Made by a program: the position numbers and the translations under genes. A stretch of DNA of 32,168 nt from a delta proteobacterium MLS_D (lineage in GTDB: Bacteria; Desulfobacterota; Syntrophia; Syntrophales; UBA2210), in assembly GCA_002030015.1 (NCBI GenBank), contig LQBH01000018.1:1-32168 (forward strand), given 5' to 3'. Positions 24,257 to 31,873 of the stretch are shown in pieces. Within the stretch, counting starts at the first letter, position 1. The number at the start of each line of letters is the position of its first letter. Below the pieces are notes generated by a model. The model was given only the letters and a program-made list of their open reading frames with translations. It was not told the origin of the DNA and searched no databases.

Positions 24257-24285
24257 TTTAAACCATTCCCGGTTTCGTTTGTCAA
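24257..24285 (-). promoter_or_regulatory. Candidate promoter of the lipoprotein gene
   Basis: On the minus strand a perfect TTGACA (24285-24280) is followed after 17 nt by TTTAAA (24262-24257), four of six matches to the -10 box, in an A/T-rich stretch. The next base pairs also offer TATACT a little further down, at a longer spacing. Confidence 0.5.
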
Positions 24286-24331
24286 TGTCATTTCAGTAGG
24301 TTGCCGATACCCTGCCGGTCTTTTTCAATGG

Positions 24332-25120
24332 TTACTTCTGTTTCAACGGTTCGCCTTCAAGAAAACGGGACTGCAGGCGCTGCATTCCCCGTATCCACCG
24401 GTCATAATCGGCCGTTTTGCGTTGCATGTAGGTTTTTACCTCGGGGTGAGGCAGAATGAGGAATGTTTCTTCCCGGAGTCCCTGTATTACCACGTCCGCG
24501 AGTTTCTCAGGTTCCATGAGACCGTCCACGGCCGCCACGCCGCCCCCTTCATGCTGCCGCGTCATGTTGGAACGTACCGCCTGAGGACAGAGGGCGAACG
24601 TCTGAATGCCCTGGCCGCCGTACGTGATGGCTATGTTTTCCGCGAGACCGACCGCCGCGTGTTTCGTCACCGAATAGGGGGCCGATCCTATCTGGCTGAG
24701 CAACCCGGCGGCTGATGCGGTTATCATCAGCGCCCCGCCCCCCCGTTCGATCATGCGCGGAATCAACGCACGTCCCACGTATACGTGTGCCATGACATTG
24801 ATTTCCCAGATTTTCTGCCATTCGTCATTGGAAACCTCCACGCCGCCGATGGCTATGATGCCGGCATTGGAGCAGAAAAGATCGATCGGTCCTATTTCAT
24901 TTTCGGTTTGCTCTATCAGGTCGATAACGTCCTGTTCGCTGCGTACGTCGCAACGCGCGGCGACACCCCTGATCTCCCGGGCGACGGCACGCGCTCCTTC
25001 TTCATCGACATCGGCGGCGATGACGGATTTTGCTCCTTCCGACGCGAACTTTCTGCAAAGGGCCTGCCCTATGCCGCCTGCGCCGCCCGTAACGACGACG
25101 ATTTTTTCCCGAATGTCCAT
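24332..25120 (-). CDS. Short-chain dehydrogenase/reductase
   Basis: A 262-residue classical SDR with TGGAGGIG at 11-18, SNAG at 84-87, Ser136 (ITASAAG), Tyr149 and Lys153 (YSVTKHA). The acidic Asp37 after the second strand (IAADVDEEGA) favours NAD(H). The C-terminal 40 residues, with HPEVKTYMQRK and DYDRWIRGMQRLQ, resemble those of SDRs acting on larger lipophilic substrates, but the substrate is unknown. AGGAGG lies 10 nt before the ATG. It runs divergently from larC across a 332-nt gap and is not coupled to another gene. It shares only general fold similarity with the SDR at 13286. Confidence 0.9.
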   Translation of the reverse strand: MDIREKIVVVTGGAGGIGQALCRKFASEGAKSVIAADVDEEGARAVAREIRGVAARCDVRSEQDVIDLIEQTENEIGPIDLFCSNAGIIAIGGVEVSNDEWQKIWEINVMAHVYVGRALIPRMIERGGGALMITASAAGLLSQIGSAPYSVTKHAAVGLAENIAITYGGQGIQTFALCPQAVRSNMTRQHEGGGVAAVDGLMEPEKLADVVIQGLREETFLILPHPEVKTYMQRKTADYDRWIRGMQRLQSRFLEGEPLKQK

Positions 25121-25452
25121 TGTAGTGATACCTCCTCGAGTCTGAATGGGCGGTTTTTCTGAATATGAGACACCGCGCGGTTGCTACGCTGAAGGTTATT
25201 TCATTAAAAGTAGTAAAATGCAACCGTTTGAACTTCCCGAATGGATCATGAAGTGCCGTTCTTTACGGTACACCGGGCGGACAAATCGGCGTCGACTGCG
25301 GCGAATAGAGGAAAAACATTGCAATAGGGGTTCATGATGTTTAAGATTTTCTTCTTGAAGACGCCGACTGAGACTGCCGGGGCAGGAATTTTCCTGATGC
25401 CGGTTCAGTACCGCGCGTCAAAAAACCGTCAAATGACAAGAAGGCGGAATCG
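25121..25452. other. Divergent intergenic region between SDR and larC
   Basis: This 332-nt gap should contain the promoters of both directions, but I cannot assign a convincing -35/-10 pair. One small inverted repeat, CAGGAA and TTCCTG separated by 2 nt (25383-25396), sits 57 nt before larC and could be an operator. No coding frame here has family similarity. Confidence 0.45.
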
Positions 25453-26673
25453 ATGAAATTTCTTTATTACGATTGTTTTGCCGGAATCAGCGGAGACATG
25501 AATCTCGGCGCCATGATTGACCTGGGAGTAGACCCGGCCTTTCTGGTCGAGTCGCTGCGCGCCCTCGATATTTCCGGATACGAACTGGCGGTATCCCGAC
25601 AGTCGCGCCGGGGAATCACGGGTACGAAGGTCGATGTCGTTCTTTCGGCGCATAGCGGGAGGGGTCACAACCATCACGAACGGAAACTCGACGATATCAG
25701 AAAAATCCTGACAGCCGCCTCCCTGTCGGACGGAGTGCGCCGGCGAAGTCTCCGCATGTTCGAGGCCATCGCCCGGGCGGAGTCGAAGGTACATGGCATT
25801 GATATCAACGCCGTTCACTTTCACGAGGTGGGCGCTGTCGACGCTATTGTCGATATCGTGGGTGCCGCGCTCTGCTTTGAATATCTCGGGGTTGACCGTG
25901 CGGCTGCTTCATCAGTGGAACTGGGCGGCGGATTCGTCCACTGCGCCCACGGAACGCTTCCGGTACCGGCCCCCGCCACCACCGAAATACTGAGGGGTGT
26001 CCCGGTCAGGACGGGAGGAGCGCCGCGTGAAATGACCACGCCGACGGGTGCGGCTATCCTGGTTTCTCTTGTTGACACGTTCAGCGACAGCGTTTCTTTT
26101 CAACTCAAGGAAGTGGGGTACGGGATCGGCACAGGCGACACGGAAATTCCCAACGTGCTGAGAGTGATGCTGGGCGAAAAAAGCGAGGATAGCTCTGGCT
26201 CTGGTCACGAATCGGGAGAGGTGTGGCTGGTGGAATGCAATATCGACGACATGAACCCCGAACTGTACGAACACGTTCTCGACAGGCTTCTTGAAAAAGG
26301 GGCGCGTGATGCCTTCATGACGCCGATTATCATGAAAAAATCACGGCCCGCAGTCGTGCTTTCCGTGCTGTGCGACACGGATCGGCTGGCCGGCGTCGAA
26401 GAAATCGTGCTTACGGAAACAACGACCCTCGGTCTCAGGAAACAGCGTTTGTCCCGGACGACGCTTCGTCGGGATGCCGACTCTGTCATGACGGACTACG
26501 GAGAGGTCCGGATCAAGAGAACGTTCCGCGGGAACGCGCTTGTCACGTGGAAGCCCGAATACGAAGATTGCAGGAATATCGCCCGCGAAAAGGGAGTGAG
26601 CATCCAGGACGTGTACGGCGCCGTTGAGCGAGCTTTCCCGCAGCTGAATGACGTGACGGAACAATCGAAATAA
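25453..26673 (+). CDS. larC: LarC, nickel-insertion enzyme of nickel-pincer cofactor synthesis
   Basis: A 406-residue protein covering the whole LarC length in one frame. In Lactiplantibacillus the gene is read as LarC1 plus LarC2 by a frameshift; none is needed here. Characteristic elements are YYDCFAGISGDMNLGAM at the N-terminus, a His-rich GRGHNHHER patch (74-82), VHFHEVGAVDAIVDIVG, MTTPTGAAIL, and the LarC2 part from VWLVECNIDDMNPE through KKSRPAVVLSVL. LarC uses CTP to insert nickel into the bis-thio pyridinium precursor. GAAGGCGG precedes the ATG by 6 nt. It heads a run with larE (12-nt gap) and larB. Confidence 0.94.
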   Translation: MKFLYYDCFAGISGDMNLGAMIDLGVDPAFLVESLRALDISGYELAVSRQSRRGITGTKVDVVLSAHSGRGHNHHERKLDDIRKILTAASLSDGVRRRSLRMFEAIARAESKVHGIDINAVHFHEVGAVDAIVDIVGAALCFEYLGVDRAAASSVELGGGFVHCAHGTLPVPAPATTEILRGVPVRTGGAPREMTTPTGAAILVSLVDTFSDSVSFQLKEVGYGIGTGDTEIPNVLRVMLGEKSEDSSGSGHESGEVWLVECNIDDMNPELYEHVLDRLLEKGARDAFMTPIIMKKSRPAVVLSVLCDTDRLAGVEEIVLTETTTLGLRKQRLSRTTLRRDADSVMTDYGEVRIKRTFRGNALVTWKPEYEDCRNIAREKGVSIQDVYGAVERAFPQLNDVTEQSK

Positions 26674-26685
26674 AAGGGAGCCTTC

Positions 26686-27471
26686 ATGCCGGGTGATTGT
26701 GCGGCACTCAAACAACGGCTGGAAGAACTCGGATCATGCGTGGTCGCCTTTTCCGGAGGGACGGACAGCGCCTTTCTGCTCGACTGCGCCGGGGAGGTGC
26801 TGGGGGACAAGGTAGCGGCGGTAACCGTTTTCGCCCCCTACACGTTGAAACGAGATATCAGGCGGGCCGGCGGCATCGCGGAAGCGCTGCGGGTGTCGCA
26901 CCTGAATGTCGATATTCCCCTTCCGGAGGCCCTTCGGTATAATCCACGGAATCGTTGTTACATATGCAAGAGTGAAATGTTCACCTTAATCAGAAGGGAG
27001 GCGTCCGTGCTGGGAGCCGGGCATGTTTTGGACGGGACCGTTACCGACGACGACGAAGCGGCCCGTCCCGGCATGAGAGCACTCAAGGAGCAGAAAATAC
27101 TGAGTCCGCTTTGCGAATGCGGATTTTCGAAGACGGATGTCATCGATCAATTAAATAAGCGGGGCAGAAAGACCTGGATACATTCCCCCGATTCATGCCT
27201 CCTGACGCGACTGCCTTTCGGGCGGGAAGTAATCGCGGAGGAACTTGCCCGGATCGAAATTGCGGAAGAATATTTACTGTCCGAAGGCATCGATCCTGTC
27301 AGAGTCAGAAGCGACGGGACAACGGCACGCATCGAGGCGGGACGGGAGTGCAGGCGATTGTTCTTTCCGGAGGAACGAATGGATAAAATAGCCGGGCAGC
27401 TGAAACAATTCGGATTCCGTCACGTGTCACTCGATCTCGATGGTTATCGGACCGGCGGTGTGGATGACTGA
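26686..27471 (+). CDS. larE: LarE, sulfur transferase of nickel-pincer cofactor synthesis
   Basis: A 261-residue PP-loop ATPase. The P-loop is FSGGTDS (22-28), then NPRNRCYICK (86-95), GTVTDDD, and the DSCLLTRLPFG motif with Cys171 at the place of the sulfur-donor Cys176 of Lactiplantibacillus LarE. Cys143 and Cys145 (SPLCECGFSK) are extra cysteines close to Cys171 in the chain; some LarE proteins bind a 4Fe-4S cluster through three cysteines, so this could be a cluster-type LarE that can turn over, which is inference. It activates the cofactor precursor with ATP and adds sulfur. AAAGGGAG lies 5 nt before the ATG. Confidence 0.92.
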   Translation: MPGDCAALKQRLEELGSCVVAFSGGTDSAFLLDCAGEVLGDKVAAVTVFAPYTLKRDIRRAGGIAEALRVSHLNVDIPLPEALRYNPRNRCYICKSEMFTLIRREASVLGAGHVLDGTVTDDDEAARPGMRALKEQKILSPLCECGFSKTDVIDQLNKRGRKTWIHSPDSCLLTRLPFGREVIAEELARIEIAEEYLLSEGIDPVRVRSDGTTARIEAGRECRRLFFPEERMDKIAGQLKQFGFRHVSLDLDGYRTGGVDD

Positions 27472-27484
27472 AAGGGGAAAACCG

Positions 27485-28231
27485 GTGAAAGACGACCTGG
27501 AAGAGATTCTTCGCGACGTACGGAACGGAACACTGGACATTGGTGACGCCGTCGGCCGTATTCGTGAACGTGATTATAAAGATCTGGGTTTCGCTAAAAT
27601 CGACAACCAGCGTCCGGCCCGGCTGGGCCGACCGGAAGTGGTGTTCTGCGAGGGGAAAACGGTCACCCAGGTCCGGGAAATTGTTCGGTACATGCTGACG
27701 CGTGACACGAATGTACTGGCCACGCGCGCCACGGTGGAAATGTACGAAGCGGTGGCCGCCCTGTGCGGCGATGCGGGGTTCAACGAAACCGCCCGGACAA
27801 TAACGATACGGCGCGGCCGGCAGGACAGGGTTGATACGCGTATCGCCGTGGTTACCGCCGGAACGTCCGATCTTCCCGTCGCCGAGGAAGCGGCGGTGAC
27901 TGCCGAAATGCTGGGAAACCCGGTCGACCGGGTGGTGGACGTGGGCGTCGCCGGTATACACCGGCTCTTCGGCGCCCTCGGCATCATACGTCGCGCCAGG
28001 GTCATCATCGTTGTGGCCGGAATGGAGGGAGCGTTGCCGAGTGTCCTGGGAGGACTTGTCGACAAGCCGGTCATCGCCGTTCCCACCAGCGTCGGTTACG
28101 GTGCAAGCTTCGGCGGGCTGGCGGCGCTCCTGGGTATGCTCAACAGCTGCGCCGGCGGCGTGGCCGTCGTCAATATCGACAACGGTTACGGAGCAGCCTG
28201 CGTGGCAAGCGCCATAAACCACCTGACCTAG
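27485..28231 (+). CDS. larB: LarB, carboxylase/hydrolase of nickel-pincer cofactor synthesis (probable GTG start)
   Basis: A 248-residue protein if started at GTG 27485, with AAAGGGG 7 nt upstream, giving MKDDLEEILRDVRNG as in the family. Alternatives are an ATG at 27464 overlapping larE by 8 nt, or one at 27440. The N-terminal YKDLGFAKIDNQRPARLGRPEVVFCEGKT is the family hallmark, and the C-terminal part is PurE-like, with TAGTSDLPVAEEA, VAGMEGALPSVLGGLVDKPVIAVPTSVGYG and NSCAGGVAVVNIDNGYGA. LarB carboxylates and hydrolyses nicotinic acid adenine dinucleotide, the first step of the pathway. It completes larCEB; the lactate racemase larA is not in the window. Confidence 0.92.
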   Translation: MKDDLEEILRDVRNGTLDIGDAVGRIRERDYKDLGFAKIDNQRPARLGRPEVVFCEGKTVTQVREIVRYMLTRDTNVLATRATVEMYEAVAALCGDAGFNETARTITIRRGRQDRVDTRIAVVTAGTSDLPVAEEAAVTAEMLGNPVDRVVDVGVAGIHRLFGALGIIRRARVIIVVAGMEGALPSVLGGLVDKPVIAVPTSVGYGASFGGLAALLGMLNSCAGGVAVVNIDNGYGAACVASAINHLT

Positions 28232-28331
28232 ACGGATCGGGGCAGCCGGGCGCTTCTCGGACGAACGGTCATTGCAATTCATCGACCATCGAAAGACCGC
28301 TGAAATTATTTTTTAAGGAGAGTGAAACACT

Positions 28332-28988
28332 ATGCAGGATTATCGTTCGACATTCTGGAGCCTTAAACTGGAAACGGTCAAAAAGGAACTGGAGGCCAAC
28401 AATTTTGAGGCGTTCATAGTGGAAACCGAGGAAGAAGCCCGGTCACTGGTGCTCGACCGTATCATTCCATCGTTGAACGCCGGAAGTGTCGCCTGGGGTG
28501 GTTCGACAACCGTCCGTGAAGTCGGACTTTACGAACCGTTGAAAGAAGAGCGCTTCGGCCTTCAGGTCAACGATACCTACGATCGAAGTATCTCCCGGGA
28601 AGAACTGGCCGAGCGGCGCAGGCGGGCGCTTCTCGCCGACCTTTTTATCACCGGAACGAACGCCGTCACGGAGACAGGCATACTCGTCAACCTCGACATG
28701 ATCGGCAACCGCGTGGCGGCAATCACCTTTGGTCCCCGGTGGGTGATCATACCGGTCGGCCGAAACAAGATTGTTCCCGACGTCGCCGAGGCCATGGAAC
28801 GTATCAGAAATTACGCGGCCCCGGCGAACGCGATGAAACTCGGCCTTGATACTCCCTGTGTGAAAACGGGCGTCTGCAGCGATTGCGACAGCCCGGCCAG
28901 GATCTGTAACAGTTGGACCATAACGGAAAAATCCTTTCCCGCCGGGCGGATCAAGGTCGTTCTTATAAACCGGGATCTCGGCTTATAG
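28332..28988 (+). CDS. LUD-domain protein (LutC/YkgG-like) with a C-terminal cysteine motif
   Basis: A 218-residue LUD (DUF162) protein. The core has VAWGGSTTVREVGL, FITGTNAVTETGILVNLD and FGPRWVIIPVGRNKIV. Near the C-terminus four cysteines (176, 182, 185, 192; C-x5-C-x2-C-x6-C) could bind an Fe-S cluster or metal. LUD proteins include the LutC subunit of lactate oxidation complexes, but this short stand-alone type is broadly distributed and its role is not settled. AAGGAG lies 11 nt before the ATG, and a 100-nt gap follows larB. Its position after larCEB hints at lactate or another hydroxy acid as a common theme, which is inference. Confidence 0.88.
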   Translation: MQDYRSTFWSLKLETVKKELEANNFEAFIVETEEEARSLVLDRIIPSLNAGSVAWGGSTTVREVGLYEPLKEERFGLQVNDTYDRSISREELAERRRRALLADLFITGTNAVTETGILVNLDMIGNRVAAITFGPRWVIIPVGRNKIVPDVAEAMERIRNYAAPANAMKLGLDTPCVKTGVCSDCDSPARICNSWTITEKSFPAGRIKVVLINRDLGL

Positions 28989-29067
28989 CGGCCTCAGGCG
29001 GCGATGCTTCTTACAAGGCCGGGGCGGCCGACAAGACCGTGCCGATCGCCGATGTTTCCGTCGACCC

Positions 29068-29517
29068 TCATTCGGCGTCCGGAGTCAGTCCCGTGGCGAC
29101 GATTTCTATGTCGAACACCAGGGTGTGACCCGACAGGGGATGATTGGCATCCATGGTGACCGAATCGTCGGTGACTTTTTCCACGACAGCGGGAAGTTGA
29201 TTGCCCGACTGGTCCGTCAATGTGAGCTGCAATCCCTGTTCCAGTTCGATGTGGTCCGGCACGCGGTCCCGGGGAATGCTGAAAACGAGTTCTTCACTGT
29301 GCTCGCCGTATCCCTCGTCAGGAGAAACGGTCACCTCCTTTTTTCCCCCTTCGGTCATTCCGACGACGGCTTCGTCAAACCCGCGAATAAGTTGACCCTT
29401 CCCCACAGTAAATGTAAGGGGATCCCTTCCTTCCGAGGTGTCGAAGACGGTTCCGTCCTCGTATTTGCCGGTGTAGTTGACGCTGATCGTGTCTCCCGTT
29501 TTAATCGGTTCGGACAT
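29068..29517 (-). CDS. FKBP-type peptidyl-prolyl isomerase (SlyD-like)
   Basis: A 149-residue protein from the ATG at 29517, with AAAGGAG 9 nt upstream; the longer frame to 29607 would cover a terminator. The FKBP fold starts ISVNYTGKYEDGTVFDTSEG, with the inserted flap domain (VTVSPDEGYGEHSEELVFSIPRDRVP) and the closing NHPLSGHTLVFDIEIV, the pattern of SlyD-type proteins. The His-rich metal-binding tail of E. coli SlyD is absent. It catalyses proline isomerisation and probably assists folding in the cytoplasm. Tail to tail with the LUD gene, it is transcribed from a region with a strong hairpin. Confidence 0.93.
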   Translation of the reverse strand: MSEPIKTGDTISVNYTGKYEDGTVFDTSEGRDPLTFTVGKGQLIRGFDEAVVGMTEGGKKEVTVSPDEGYGEHSEELVFSIPRDRVPDHIELEQGLQLTLTDQSGNQLPAVVEKVTDDSVTMDANHPLSGHTLVFDIEIVATGLTPDAE

Positions 29518-29574
29518 GGTACCGTACTCCTTTCGTTGTTTCGCTGCTCCGGCACTTCGACGAAGCACAAAGCG

Positions 29575-29617
29575 AATAAAAAAAGACCATCGAACTTTGC
29601 AGAGCACGATGGTCTTT
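29575..29617 (-). terminator. Rho-independent terminator downstream of HU
   Basis: On the minus strand AAAGACCATCG pairs perfectly with CGATGGTCTTT around a 14-nt loop, followed by a run of seven T. It lies 216 nt after the HU stop and 58 nt before the FKBP start. It ends the HU transcript, or a small RNA, or serves as an attenuator for FKBP. Confidence 0.82.
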
Positions 29618-29705
29618 GTTGCACTACAAAATTGAAAATCAGCCGAATTCCCGGTTGCGGGAACGTCCGGTTTTCTCTCTTTCTAGAACAGGTACTTTTC
29701 GAATG

Positions 29706-29728
29706 TCAAGGGGTATCGAACCCCTTGA
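29706..29728. repeat. Perfect inverted repeat in the HU 3' region
   Basis: TCAAGGGGT (29706-29714) and ACCCCTTGA (29720-29728) flank ATCGA. A competing stem, GTATC with GATAC, overlaps it, so the RNA could switch between two structures. No T-run follows. Confidence 0.5.
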
Positions 29729-29832
29729 TACGCCTTCGTTATCAGCCCGGAAAGGGGGCGTACGACCCGGTGAACATTCACTCTCCGGAATCGTTCCCGG
29801 ACGTCCCGTAGTCTTGCGCCGGGGGACCGGTT

Positions 29833-30102
29833 TTACTTGACAGCTTCTTTGAGTGTCTTGCCCGGAACGAACCGGGGAACCCGAGACGCTGGTATGTCGA
29901 TGGACGCGCCCGTCTGGGGATTCCGGCCGGTGCGCGCGGACCGTTCGGCTACTTTGAACGTGCCGAACCCGACGAGGGACACGGAATCACCTTTTTCCAG
30001 GGCTGTCGTGACGGTCGACAATATGCAGTCGACAACTTCCTGTGCTTTTGCCTTCGTTCCTGTAATTTCAGCTACTTCGTTGATGAGATCCGCCTTGTTC
30101 AT
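29833..30102 (-). CDS. HU-family DNA-binding protein
   Basis: An 89-residue protein from the ATG at 30102 (MNKADLINEVAEITG), with AAAGGAA upstream; the frame continues upstream to 30300 but that part is not HU. The sequence is canonical: GDSVSLVGFGTFKVAERSAR, then the DNA-arm TGRNPQTGASIDIPASRVPRF and the closing VPGKTLKEAVK. It binds and bends DNA as a dimer in the nucleoid. A promoter with 17-nt spacing lies 134-162 nt upstream, just after the chemoreceptor stop, so HU is transcribed separately. Confidence 0.95.
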   Translation of the reverse strand: MNKADLINEVAEITGTKAKAQEVVDCILSTVTTALEKGDSVSLVGFGTFKVAERSARTGRNPQTGASIDIPASRVPRFVPGKTLKEAVK

Positions 30103-30235
30103 ACTGATGTTTTCCTTTCTACCGAGCCTTCCACAGAGAAGCGCCGGTACGTGTGTATTTTCGCGGGGGGCCGCAGCTTTACCGCGAAGAATCCATGTTT
30201 GTATCGTGCCACCCAGGCTGAAACACGAGTGGGGG

Positions 30236-30264
30236 AGTATAGGGGCGGAAAAGCCCAAAGTCAA
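30236..30264 (-). promoter_or_regulatory. Promoter of the HU gene
   Basis: On the minus strand TTGACT (30264-30259) and TATACT (30241-30236) are separated by exactly 17 nt; each box has five of six consensus bases. Transcription would start near 30229, giving a leader of about 127 nt. The spacer itself holds a small GGGC/GCCC hairpin. Confidence 0.72.
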
Positions 30265-30268
30265 AATT

Positions 30269-31591
30269 TTATTTGAGTGCCGTGGTTTCAACGATTTCAC
30301 GGCCCGAAAGGCCGGTCTGCGCGGAGGAAACAGAACTGTCTTTTACCAGCGCGTTTATCTGGTCCGCTATATCGTTGATATCTTCGATGCCCCTGTTTTG
30401 CGTCGACGAGGAACGGGCGATTTCATCGATCAATTCGATGGCCCGGCTGACGTTATCGAATACCCTGGCGAATGAGTCATCGGTGCGCAATGCGAGGTCC
30501 GAGCCCTGACTGATCCTGCTTATCATGTCTTCTATGCGTTCCGAGGTGATTTTCGCTGCTTCGGCCGATCGAGCGGCCAGGTTTCTCACCTCCTCCGCCA
30601 CCACGGCGAAGCCTGTTCCCGCGTCGCCGGCCCGCGCGGCCTCGACCGCCGCGTTAAGAGCGAGCAGGTTTGTTTGAAAGGCGATTTCATCGATGGTTTT
30701 AATTATATTCGATGTTTCCTCACCGGTACGGGAAATTTCGGTCATGCGTGAAACAAGTTCCTTCATTGATTTGTTCGTTTCCTCCACTACCTTTCCCGTT
30801 TCACCTATCAGGATATTGGCGTTTGTTGCGCTTTCCGCCGACTTGCCGGTTAATTCGGCCATACCTTTTACTACTTTTCCGACAAGGTGTTCCGTGTTTT
30901 CACTGACCCGCGCGAAGATCGACTCAAGTTTTTCAGCCAGGGAGTCAGATTTTTCCCGCAATGCTTCCTGCTCACGTTGCGCGCTTATGTGCGCTTCAGC
31001 GGCGGCCTTGTGGGCCATGAGCGCCTTTTTCAGCCCCCGGTCGCCGAAACTCAGGGCGATGACCATGGTCAGAAAAGGGCCGATGATGTTGGCGAGCTGG
31101 TTGCCGACAACCTGGGATTCCGTCAGTTCGACCAGGGGAAGCGAGTACCCGGTGTAATGAATGAGCGTGAATACCAGTATCTCCAGCAGCATGAAAATTG
31201 ACCAGAAGATAAAACTGCGAAACCCGATGAACGTAACGGCGAAAACCGGGATCACCATGTTCCAGGTGAGAGACGATGAATGAATACCGCCGGTTATGGC
31301 CGGCAGGATGGAGAAATGCCATGCAAGGGCGGCGATGACAAAATTACCCATAATTTTTAATGATCGTGATGTTTTTAAAACAAAAGGCCCGACAACGGCC
31401 ACCATGATCATGACCGTGAAAATACTCACCGCGAGAGACGTTTGTCCCGCGTGATACCACTTGATGACGTTGGGAATAAAAAAGAGAGGGGATAATTGCG
31501 TGAAACAGGTCAACTGGAACGTGCGACGGTATTCATCTTCATCATCACGGATTGCCGCGGGAATGAAGAAATCAATATAGGCTCGTACCAT
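30269..31591 (-). CDS. Methyl-accepting chemotaxis-like protein with six-helix membrane domain
   Basis: A 440-residue protein. Six hydrophobic segments are visible at about 26-44, 52-72, 79-99, 109-124, 127-147 and 163-183, with only short loops, so there is no large periplasmic sensor domain. A coiled coil (about 190-235) leads directly to the cytoplasmic signalling domain with no HAMP. The hairpin tip is complete: [22 protein letters not shown], then [21 protein letters not shown]. The C-terminus lacks a CheR-binding pentapeptide. It should pass a membrane or intracellular stimulus to a CheA-CheW pathway not encoded here. AGAGGAA lies 6 nt before the ATG. Confidence 0.93.
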   Translation of the reverse strand: MVRAYIDFFIPAAIRDDEDEYRRTFQLTCFTQLSPLFFIPNVIKWYHAGQTSLAVSIFTVMIMVAVVGPFVLKTSRSLKIMGNFVIAALAWHFSILPAITGGIHSSSLTWNMVIPVFAVTFIGFRSFIFWSIFMLLEILVFTLIHYTGYSLPLVELTESQVVGNQLANIIGPFLTMVIALSFGDRGLKKALMAHKAAAEAHISAQREQEALREKSDSLAEKLESIFARVSENTEHLVGKVVKGMAELTGKSAESATNANILIGETGKVVEETNKSMKELVSRMTEISRTGEETSNIIKTIDEIAFQTNLLALNAAVEAARAGDAGTGFAVVAEEVRNLAARSAEAAKITSERIEDMISRISQGSDLALRTDDSFARVFDNVSRAIELIDEIARSSSTQNRGIEDINDIADQINALVKDSSVSSAQTGLSGREIVETTALK

Positions 31592-31873
31592 AAACGATTC
31601 CTCTCTTTACGTGGTTTCCCTGTTATTCGGGCGTACAGGATGAAATAGACGCAGCACTTTTATCTCTCTATCGGTATTTTTCTCAGAATATTTAAGGGCA
31701 AAATGCACCGGTGGAAAGGTTTTCTGGTATTTTGGAAGAATTCTTGCCATAGGGGACTCGACGTTTTATAGGACACGGCGGGAAATGCTCCCGAAGAGCC
31801 CGTCACGGGAAAAGCGCCGTTTGCTTCGGGACAGGGCAGAATGTTCAGCATGCATCGGAAAGGAGTGGATTCA
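31592..31873. other. Divergent intergenic region between the MCP and DUF1847 genes
   Basis: A 282-nt gap holding the promoters of both flanking genes. A minus-strand frame at 31660-31995 crosses it but overlaps the DUF1847 coding sequence and has no family similarity. I cannot assign a clear promoter pair. Confidence 0.45.

Larger units (their letters stand above)
23962..24331 (-). other. Long leader and promoter region of the lipoprotein gene
   Basis: This 370-nt stretch contains a candidate promoter near 24257-24285, so the lipoprotein mRNA would have a leader of about 290 nt. The leader holds a perfect hairpin (24124-24142) and other inverted repeats, but no riboswitch class I can recognise. 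Plus-strand frames here have no family similarity. Confidence 0.5.
29518..29832 (-). other. Hairpin-rich intergenic region between HU and FKBP genes
   Basis: This 315-nt stretch has no gene-like frame. It holds a perfect 9-nt-arm hairpin at 29706-29728, a 6-nt-arm hairpin at 29648-29663 (TTCCCG and CGGGAA) and a strong minus-strand terminator at 29575-29617. A tRNA-like T-arm in the first hairpin could not be extended into a tRNA. Confidence 0.55.

Noticed and set aside
23989-24261. 90-codon plus-strand frame in the lipoprotein leader
   Set aside because: No motif, no good ribosome site, and it is antisense to a likely leader RNA.
25453-26673. Programmed frameshift in larC, as in Lactiplantibacillus
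   Set aside because: The full LarC1 and LarC2 regions are in one uninterrupted frame here.
27305-28282. A 325-codon minus-strand frame antisense to larE/larB
   Set aside because: Low-complexity composition, no family motif, and complete overlap with larE/larB, whose motifs are unambiguous.
29700-29781. Possible tRNA or tmRNA 3' half (T-arm-like TTCGATA loop on the minus strand)
   Set aside because: No matching anticodon arm, D-arm or CCA could be folded around it; it is better described as a simple inverted repeat.
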